The notes under the pieces: generated by a model
Databases searched by the model: none
The model's input: only the letters and a program-made list of their open reading frames with translations
Told to the model about the DNA's origin: nothing
From: Bimastos eiseni
Taxonomy: Eukaryota > Annelida > Clitellata > Crassiclitellata > Lumbricidae
Reading direction: 5' to 3'
NCBI GenBank assembly: GCA_959347315.1
Contig: OY365806.1
Coordinates: forward strand, 25,243,400 to 25,307,399
DNA length: 64,000 nt
Shown here: piece by piece, positions 10,469 through 20,600 of the stretch
How positions within the stretch are numbered: position 1 is the stretch's first letter
Layout of the letters: the number at the start of each line of letters is the position of its first letter
Made by a program: the position numbers and the translations under genes

Positions 10469-11218
10469 AAGGAAAACGAGAGAAGAGCGAGAATATGAGG
10501 AGAGGTCAGAGAACATACAGAAGGATGGGATAACGGAGAAGGAGGACTATCACGAGAATCGAGAGAAGGAGAGAGCTGGATAGAGCTCTAGAATGGGAAA
10601 AGTGAGAACTGTTTCGATAGTCATGCTCTAATACCATATTTCCCCTAGGGTTTCCATTTCCACCCAACTTCTACGCACCTGTCAGTCCTCGCCTTCTGTT
10701 GTCTACCTGTTCATCAGTTTGTCTGTTTGTCTGTCTCTGTTTGTCTTTAGTGCACATTTTATCTGGTTTTTTGCTGCCACCTGATGGTTTCGACGGTTGC
10801 TTCCTTCCTGTCTAATTAGCGTTGAAATGGACATCGTAACGCAGTCACACTATGTGTAAAAGTATAAACTTTGTAATCTGATGCAATGCAATGTAGTCTA
10901 GTCATGCCTAGACCAGTTTAATCTCCTCCATAGACTTCTATAGCGCTATAATCACAAAACGCGAGCGACAATTGATAGTCTTTTAGAAGTTCCACCGTTG
11001 GTCATCTTCCACCAAAACATCTCATTTGGTCTTCTGAAGCATGTATGGAAGTCCCTAAGCCTTAAGATGCAAGATAGGCCTCGGCACCCAAGGGGGTAAT
11101 ATCTGTGGGCTTCTTTAGGTATACGAGTTGTTTCTAAGCCACAGAGTGTAGTGCATTAGCCCTGAATTTGAGTCTCTCGGTGAATTTAATGTTTTTCTGA
11201 TTGCCTCATTGTGTTCAG

Positions 11219-11683
11219 TGGTTTCTCCGAGTCGTCAGGAGTGCCAGCAGCACCGTCCAATGGCGCTGACCAACCTGACCGGATATCTGGCCAGCCTCGT
11301 TTCTGCCGAGACCGGATGTGGCACATCGGACGCTCCTTGGTCCATCACTGGTCTCCCGGGACAGAGGGTCAACATAACCCTCTTCGATTTCTCCGTTGAC
11401 TCCGTTCGTATGACGGACGCAGTGGTGGGCGGAGGACCGGAGATAGGAGTGGCCTCAGGAGGGACAGGAGGAGGAGGGACAGGTGGAGGAGGAGGAACAG
11501 GAGGGGGGTCGAGGATCTGCGTCGTCTATGCGACGATCCGTGAAGTGAATGGTCGACAAAGCGTGACGATCTGCGGAGGAGAAGCACGCAGGAAGGTTGT
11601 TCACGTCAGTCACGACAACTGCATCGAGATCCGGATGATCAGCAACCAACCGGAAGCAGTCAGCTTCCTCATCCACTACGAAG
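11219..11683 (+). CDS. exon: CUB domain
   Basis: The acceptor is gtgttcag ending at 11218 and the donor is aag|gtcagt after 11683. The 465 bases keep phase 1 at both ends, which is usual for extracellular domain exons. Residues include NLTGYLASL, CGTSDAPWSITGLPGQRVNI, a conserved NITLFDFS core, a Gly-rich insertion (about residues 75-100 of the exon), ICGGEARRKV and EAVSFLIHYEG, matching the strand pattern of CUB domains. The Gly/Thr-rich insertion (GGTGGGGTGGGGGTGGG) is unusual and probably a loop expansion. Confidence 0.75.
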
Positions 11684-14600
11684 GTCAGTCGACGACGACG
11701 ACGATGATGAGAATCGATGACCACGACGACGCAAACGATAATTATGATGACTACGGCGATGACTATGATGATGGTAGTAATTATAGTGATGATGATGATA
11801 ACGACGACGACGATGACGACGATGATGATGATGATGATTCAATTCAATTCAAGTTTATTTGGTAAACCAAAGTAACAAGTTACATGAGATCGGTATATAT
11901 AACAAACAAAATTTATGATTACACAGAGACGCAATTAAGAACGGAGGGTCCCGCAGGTTAGGGCCACCAATAAATTATGTACAAAGTAGTTGGGTATAGG
12001 GGCAAAAATGTGAGTAGAGGGTTCGGAAAATAACATGGAGGAGCAAAGCTTAACTAATCTTAACTAACGAATGTACTAACATTAAGCGAGTGAAGGTACA
12101 TTATAAGTTCATAGGGGTTGCATAATCACGGTATCTGACCACAACCGGTAAATGAAGTAGGTAATGACAAAGTATTAGTTAACATAAGGAATGTACAAGG
12201 TGTTAGGATCTCTACTAAGGTGATACAATAATCCTGCATTAGGCGTAAAATAATCATGGAAGATACATGGCAGGGAGTTATGAAAGTACCGATGCATTAA
12301 GAGGCTTATTTGGAGCTTATTTATCTGTTCAATTTTGAGCTTCCCTCTATAAACGTATACTTCACTGGTATGAGCATTATAGTGAATAGCAACCACAATT
12401 CTTATTGCTCTTTTTTGAATAACGCCTATCTTATTTAGAGTGGATTTGTAGGTAGAGGCCCATATTATTGTGCAGTATGTTAGGTATGGGTATATTAGCG
12501 AAAGATAGAGAGTGAAGCGAGCTTTGGTGGCAGTACCTTAGATAGCCTAGATAGAATACCTAGATTTTTAGAAATTTTAACCGAGATGGCATCAATATGT
12601 TCTTTCCAAGAGAGGTGCTGGTCTACGATAACCCCTAGGAATTTAGAAGATGACACTTGAGTGATAGAAGTATCCCTTATTTTAATTTCAGGCACGTGGT
12701 CTGGTGGTAATTTTCTGTAAGATCTAAATAGTACAAAGTTTGTCTTATAGAGATTTAGTGTCAATTTTTTGGCACTGAGTCAATTAGAAATATTGGTTAA
12801 TTCAACATTTATGGTATTTATAAGAATTTCTAAAGAGAAGTGGGAAGCGAATAAATTCGTATCGTCAGCAAAAGGTTGAAAAGGAGATTAGGCGAGTACC
12901 TTATATAAGATGAATAGAAGAGGACCCAAGACTGAGCCTTGCGGAACACCAGAACAAATAGGATTCAGTGGGGAGTAAGTATAGTTGCAGTAAATAAGCT
13001 GATGGCTATTTTCCAGATCTTAACCAGTTTAGTTGGGACCCACGGATGCCATAGTTCATTAGTTTTCCTTAATAAAAAAATCGTGATTAAGGGTATCAAA
13101 TGCCTTAGCAAGGTCCAGGAAGATGCCTGTAAAATATTCGTTTTTATCCATGGCTTTAGTTATTTTATCGTGCAGGGTCAGGAGAGGCATATAGGACGAG
13201 TGCCCAGATTGGAATCCATGTTGAGAAGGGAAAAGGATACTGACTTTATCAAGGTAGCTAGTAAGGCGAGTGTGCATAGCTTTCTGAAAGATCTTAGAAA
13301 ATGCTGGTAATATAGAAATGGGTCTGTAGTTAGAAGGGGAATTCCTATGTCTTTGTTAAAAACAGGGATCACTTTTGCAGCTTTTAAGACTGTAGGAAAA
13401 ATACCAGTGTTAAAAGAACAGTTTATAATTTATAATTTATAATGATGATGATGATGACGACGACGACGACGACGATGACGATGATGATGATGATGGTGAT
13501 GGTCGTGGTGGTGGTGGTGGTGACGATGATGGCGATGAATGCGGTGAAGACATTCACTGTTGATTGCTTCCATATATATATATATATATATAATGGATTA
13601 ATGGTGGGCAGTTTAAGGGCCGTGTGGCCCTGAGAGAATTATAACGACTACGACAACGACAATAATTGTGACGATGGCATGTCACTGACTACAGTGATAA
13701 CGATTACTGTTGCTGCGGGCAATTATGATGGCCTTGGGGGTAATAGTGATAATGATGATGGAGTTACACCTCGACTCCTTGTTACTCAAGTTCTGAGGAT
13801 CCCTCGTTGACTTTGTTTTATGTAGCGCCAGTATTTGTTGGTGTGCCTTACAGTGATTGGCTGTCCGAGCATCGAGGCTCCGCCTGGCGGTTGGGTGAAG
13901 AACAACGAGGAGATTGCTGTGTTCGGGTGCAACCAGGGACCAGAGACGTGGCAGATGGTCTGCAGAGGCACTGAATGGACCGGAGACACGGGCAACTGCT
14001 CCATCGGTAACACTAACAGACAAGTATAGCCTACCTGTTGAACTGAATGTCTGAATGCGTGAGTTGATGAATGAATGAATCAATGGATGAATCAAAGTAT
14101 GACCGACCAACTTAATCAATCACTGTTTTATTTATTGGTTGGTCGATTGATTACTATACGTTCACTGACTGATCGATTGCTTACTTGATTGATTGACTGA
14201 CTGATTGACTGACTGACTGACTTCTGGCTGACTGATTTATTGACTAACTGACTGATTGATTGTTTGCTTGAATGCTTGAGTGAATGATTGACGGACTGAC
14301 TGAGTTACTCCATGACTGACTGGCTGGCTGACCGACTGATTGATTGACTGACTAATTGATTGATTGATTGATCGATCGATCGATCGATCGATGGTCGATT
14401 GACTGGTTGACTGACTGACTGACCAACCGATCGACCGACCGACTGACTGACTTGACTGTCTTAAAATTTTAGAGTTTGGACATCGCTCTTTGGTTTGCAT
14501 TCATCAGAGCATTACTGTATTGCTGTCTATGTTAACCATGAGGAACAAGTAAGCACTGGACTTGTCTTAATTGAATTGACACTAATTATATTACGGACTT

Positions 14601-17600
14601 CAATGCGCTGAGTGAAGTTAGTTAGACTTGCATGCATCCAATAGTGGTCGACTTTGTATCTTATGTTGATGTTTTTTCGGTGTGCCAAGAACGATAATGA
14701 ACTGAACTTGGACTGAGGAGTGACCCGTTCCTTGCGCTTCATAAATTGAGAAGCACCTGTTAGAGATGCAGCCACGTGGTCGCAGGTGTTTGCCGTTGGC
14801 GCCATTTAGACTTAGATTGCTAAGTGCTTAAAGAGATTTCTATTATAAAGACTTATGTATGGAACGACGCTGCAAGGAACAACCCCAGCGGATCTATTTA
14901 TTTTAGTTTTACAAACCTCGCTTTTCTCTAAATAACCTTACCAGATCTGATCTAGTCTTATTCTATCATGTTTCATCTGATCTCATCATGCCTTACATTA
15001 TTCAGTACCTTATAATATTATCTCATTGGTTACCTTCTGTCAGTTGAGGGATTCTGTCGTTGCTCTCTTGCATAGTTTCAGCACAGGTGGAGTTGACAAC
15101 GGAGCTGAACGTCGATGACGTCATTGAACTGCCCTGGGGTAAGCAATCGACACCCATCATCCAACGGTAGCCCTACCCATCTTTATGTCGGCGTTTCTAT
15201 ATTTCTGACTGCCTGACTGTCTTTCTGCAAGTGCGCTTTTGTCAATCTCTTCGATCGTTCCTAGATCAATTGGCATGTGTACAAGATGCCTCTAAGGCGT
15301 CTATAAAAATGACGACCACTAACATGATAACAATATTAAGTTCAAGCACGCAGACACTGCCAGACACGCCTGCCGACATACATTANNNNNNNNNNNNNNN
15401 NNNNNNNNNNNNNNNNNNNNNNNNNNNNNNNNNNNNNNNNNNNNNNNNNNNNNNNNNNNNNNNNNNNNNNNNNNNNNNNNNNNNNNNNNNNNNNNNNNNN
15501 NNNNNNNNNNNNNNNNNNNNNNNNNNNNNNNNNNNNNNNNNNNNNNNNNNNNNNNNNNNNNNNNNNNNNNNNNNNNNNNNNNNNNAACTGAACTTGGACT
15601 GAGGAGTGACCCGTTCCTTGCGCTTCATAAATTGAGAAGCACCTGTTAGAGATGCAGCCACGTGGTCGCAGGTGTTTGCCGTTGGCGCCATTTAGACTTA
15701 GATTGCTAAGTGCTTAAAGAGATTTCTATTATAAAGACTTATGTATGGAACGACGCTGCAAGGAACAACCCCAGCGGATCTATTTATTTTAGTTTTACAA
15801 ACCTCGCTTTTCTCTAAATAACCTTACCAGATCTGATCTAGTCTTATTCTATCATGTTTCATCTGATCTCATCATGCCTTACATTATTCAGTACCTTATA
15901 ATATTATCTCATTGGTTACCTTCTGTCAGTTGAGGGATTCTGTCGTTGCTCTCTTGCATAGTTTCAGCACAGGTGGAGTTGACAACGGAGCTGAACGTCG
16001 ATGACGTCATTGAACTGCCCTGGGGTAAGCAATCGACACCCATCATCCAACGGTAGCCCTACCCATCTTTATGTCGGCGTTTCTATATTTCTGACTGCCT
16101 GACTGTCTTTCTGCAAGTGCGCTTTTGTCAATCTCTTCGATCGTTCCTAGATCAATTGGCATGTGTACAAGATGCCTCTAAGGCGTCTATAAAAATGACG
16201 ACCACTAACATGATAACAATATTAAGTTCAAGCACGCAGACACTGCCAGACACGCCTGCCGACATACATTACCTCCCTATCCATTCCCCTATCCGTCTCG
16301 CCTATCCCTCCTCCCTTCCCTCGTCTCTCTCTCCATCTCTCTCCTCTTCATCTCTTCCAAATTTCTTTTCTCTCCTCCTCCCATTCTGTTCAATTCGACC
16401 ACTTCGAGCAGATATATATAATAAGTTCTGCAGTCTATTCTTCCTTCATTTGTCTACTTCGATAGACACGATGCAGCGTACGTCTTGTTTCCCGCCCATT
16501 CTGTCCTACTCCTCCTCATCTTTCTTCTTTTTTCCTATTCCACCTCATCCATCGTCATCATCACCAGTTCTTCCTCCTCATCTTATCATCATACTCCTTC
16601 ATCACCGCCAGTACTTCTTCCTCCCCTCTGCTCTTGTTCCTTTTCCCGCTCCTATTCTGATCGTCTGTCTCACGTTATAATAATTAGAAACAATTCGGTT
16701 CTATTCTGTATAAATCAATGATATCGTTATTTGGTTGCCCCAAGGATCAACCGATGTTCAGCTTTAAGTCACCCCACATCTTCCTCTTCTCTTCTTCATC
16801 CACTTTCCCTTTCTAATCGTACATCTCTTCTTCTTTTTCCTCCTCCTCCTCTTCCTACTCCTCCTTCTTCTCTTCCTTCCCCTCCACCACCTCCACCCTC
16901 CTCCTCCCCTCTTGCTAATCCTCCTCCTTCTCTTCCTCCTCCTCTTGCTCCTCCTCCTTCTCTTCCTCCTCCTCATGCTCTTCCTCCTTCTCCTCCTCCA
17001 CCTCCTCCTCTTCCTATTCTTCCTCTTCCTCCTCTTCCTCCTCCTCTTGGTCTTCCTTCTTCTCTTACTCCTCCTCCACCTCCACCTCCTCCTCTTTCTC
17101 CTCCTCCTCCTCTTCCTCCTCCTCTTGCTCCTCCTTCTCTTACTCTTCCTCCTCCTCCTTCTCCTCCTCCACCTTCTCCTCTTCCTATTCTTCCTCTTCC
17201 TTCTCTTCCTCCTCTTCCTCCTCTTCCTCCTCCTCTTGGTCTTCCTTCTTCTCTTACTCCTCCTCCACCTCCTCCTCTTTCTCCTCCTCCTCCTCTTCTT
17301 CCTCCTCTTGCTCCTCCTTCTCTTACTCTTCCTCCACCTCCTCCTCCACCTCCACCTCCTCCTCTTGCTCCTCCACCTCTTCCTCTTGCTCCTCCACCTC
17401 TTCCTCTTGCTCCTCCTCCTCTGCATTGTTGTCGATCCGCATACGTGTTCTGTCTCTGGCAGAGGCGTTGGTTGGTCTGTAGGTGAAGGCGTGCGCTCAT
17501 CTGTCCAATCTAATCGCATCAACCTCTGTACGTCATTGACTGCGTTGACCCGCCTCGATTTAATTAGGCTGGGTCAGTTCCAAATGATGCGCCTCGTAAT

Positions 17601-20600
17601 TGGCCGAAGCGGAACAATGCTAATTGGAATTTATGTGGAAATGATGGACCGCCATCCATCAACCATCACGAATTCACCATTAATAAATATCCCACACAAT
17701 TCGTCCTTCACTCCATCTCTCAATCCTTCTCTTTGTCCTTCCTCCCTCCCTCCCTCCGTCTATTCATTCATCTATCCATCCGTTCGTCCGTCCATTCATC
17801 CATACGTGTATCAATTCATCCGCTCATCCATCCATCCATCCGTCTATTCAATCATCCATCTATTCATCAATCAGTCAATGAATCAATTCATCCATCAATT
17901 TGTCAGTTTGTCTATTAATGCATCTGATGTATAATCCTCCATTGACTGATTAATTATGTTTCTATGATTCGTTCTGTCTTTGGATTCGTTTGTTAGGTTT
18001 GTCTCTCATCATAATCGTCGCTTTGGCTTTTTCCATCTGGTTCATCATACTCACAATCGGAATCCTCTGCTTCAGGAGGTGAACACCCTTAATCACCAAT
18101 TGATCATCAGTTCACCATTATTTATTTGATCATCAATCATTCGATGTTCGATCATAATTTGATCAAATAGAAATAGAATTAATACAAAACTCATTCGAAG
18201 TTATTGTACTTGTTCTTGCCTTGTGTTTTTGACATTTTTATTTCGATTGTTCTTTTAGTTCGATTGTATTTCTCATTCGATGCTTTACAATCCATCTTAT
18301 CAACTCCTTTTCCCTCCACTCAACTCTCTCCGACTTACCAGATCTACCTTGTTATATGTAATCCGTTTGCGCATTGCTCCCTACCATTTCGCCGCCTCCC
18401 TCCTACCCTCCCTCCCTCCCTCTCTTCCAAAATCTTTATCTTTCAGTCTTTCTTCTATCCTCTGCCTTTCTCCGTTCCACCCTGTCTCCTAAGAAATCTC
18501 TTTCCAGGCCTGTTCTACTTTTCCTTGAAAGTCATCGACGTAATCCATTCATCTTTGGAAACAAGTCTTGTATCTCATTCCGCACCAGTGTCATCTGCCT
18601 TCCTCGTGTCTTCTTCCCTGTTTCCACCTGCCTCCGTCTGTCCGTCCTCGTCCCTCCGTCCTCCAGTCCCTCTCCTTCTCTCTCGCTATCTGTCCCTATC
18701 CGCTTGATATCAAGTCCAGCCGAGCGTGGACAAACAATTACCAGCCGACCGTGGTCAACTCAGCCGGCGACGCCTCTAAGCGTATAATTAGCCCAACTGA
18801 ATAGACGTCTCCCTCTCTACATCTCCCTCTCTATCACTACGACTCTCTCTCTCTCTATTTCTCTATGTATCTCTCCATCTTCTTATTCGTTCCATCCGTA
18901 CCACCATATGCATTGCTTTCATCTCTCTAGGCCTTCCATGGTCCGTTCATTCTTTGGTCTGCTGCGCCCTATATACGGTCCTCTGTCGTTGTCCTTTCGT
19001 CCTCCGTTGCTTCATCTCTTTCGTTCTATGTGCAAATGAGATTTTTCGTCGATGCACAGAGCTACACTGTCAGTCACTGATGGGCGAATTTATGGAGCGC
19101 CTTTTCTCCGACTGTTTGTATTCATGGAACGTCGTCTGCAGCAGCGGTGTGTGTGGGGCCAGGAGGGGGTGATCGGAGGAGAGAGGGTAAAGGGTGATGG
19201 TGGCGGCAGAGATGGAACGAGGCAGGAACTGCTTAGAGACGAGTCTTGAAAGAGAAATATCTGGCTACAGCAGACATTAAAGCGGCCACATGCCCTTACG
19301 CACACTTTGCTAGAACGCGAATTAGTTCATTGGGTTTTGATACCAACCGATCTCATCTGACCCATCCCATTATACTCTGTTATATCTCATTCCATTCTGT
19401 TCTTTCCATTATGTCTCTGTTGCGTTCTATTCCAGCTATATTTTTTTCTGTTCCATTCCTATTATCTTGCGCTCTCGTTCTTTTCGGTTCCATTGTTTTA
19501 GGTTATGTTCTATTTTGCTCTATTCTGTTCTACTCTATTGCTGTTCTGCTCCGATCTATTTGGTTCACTATTCCATTTTACCTTTTACGCCATCTACTTT
19601 TGCTCTATTTTATTTATGTCCTGGTCTATTCTAAGAATGTTCTGTCCTATTCTAGGAAATTCAACTCTATTCTATGCTGTTATGTTCGGTTCAGTTATAG
19701 TACATTATGTTCGAGTCTATTAGGATCTATCCAACTGTGGTAGAATCTACTCTATTCTGATCAACTCTGATATTGTCTATTCTTGTCTATTCTTTTTATT
19801 ATGTTATTATTTTTTTGTATTCTGTAGTATTCTCCTGTCTCGTGTTCTCTTCTGTTCGGTCTTGATCCAATGTTGGTTCTTCTCTTCTGTTCTGTTCTGT
19901 TCTATCCAATTCTGTTCTATATTGTTTGTGTTCATGTTCTATTATATGCTCTGATGTTTTAATCTGTAATGTTCCGTCGTATTTGGTTCTATTCTAATTT
20001 TCTTGTACGCTGTTGTCGGATATATTCTGTTCTGTTCTTGTGTGTGCTTCGTTATATCCTCCTCTGTTCTATTTTATTATGTTTTGTTATACTGCATTCT
20101 GTTCTATTTTATTATGTTTTGTTATACTGCATTCTGTCCTATTTTATTCTATGTCATTGTTTTCCATGCCATTCTTTGCTATTCTAATCTATTCTGGTTT
20201 GTTCACTTTGTTCTATTCTGCTCATTATAGTCTATTTTATTCCGTTCTGTTTTATTCAGTTTTATTCGGTAGTGTCTGCCATTCGCTTGTCATTTCCTGG
20301 AGTCAGGACGGGCCATCGTCCGCAGAGGAGCGAATGGGAGAAATTGATTAGCGACAAATGCGAATAGGGTAAACGAAAGACGGGTGAACGCCTGCATTGG
20401 GCGGTGACGGCCAATGGCCGGATTACACGCCGGAAATTGGGGTTGCGGTCGCCAAGTTAGCGACAGATTAGGATTAACGACAGCATCAACAGCGCTGATT
20501 TCCCTTCGAAGCGATTCGCTGCACAGAGTCAGCGCTTAGTTCGTTTCACTGATTTAATTGAAAAGTTCGTCCGATTCGAAATGCACAGACGGCAGGAAAC

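Larger units (their letters stand above)
8741..11218. other. non-coding, simple-repeat-rich stretch
   Basis: No gene was recognised. Contents: a GACAGA/GATAGA-rich run (9,350-9,460 and 9,700-9,950), a (GA)n block, CATC-type repeats (10,080-10,200), a (CT)n(TA)n block, and a perfect hairpin at 10,412-10,468. From 10,480 to 11,218 the sequence is unremarkable. The upstream exons of the CUB-Sushi gene, including its signal peptide, were not found here. Confidence 0.6.

Noticed and set aside
9678..10533. Ser/Leu-rich and Tyr/Ile-rich frames
   Set aside because: Translations of GA, CT and TA dinucleotide repeats.
14040..14457. Possible CRISPR-like or regularly spaced repeat
   Set aside because: The TGAC/TGAT units have no spacers and drift continuously. 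It is a simple tetranucleotide array in an animal genome.
15968..16024. Genuine exon duplication in the CUB-Sushi gene
   Set aside because: The copies appear identical over 686 bp, including intron, and abut a 200-N placeholder gap, which points to an assembly overlap.
16764..17934. Long frames on both strands, Arg/Lys-rich (-) and Pro/Leu-rich (+), up to 340 codons
   Set aside because: They are translations of the CTC/CTT polypyrimidine tract. All frames stay open because the repeat lacks stop codons.
19246..20351. Phe/Leu/Tyr-rich frames resembling membrane proteins
   Set aside because: They are produced by the TTCTA/TTCTG repeat. No domain, no splice signals, and composition equals the repeat.
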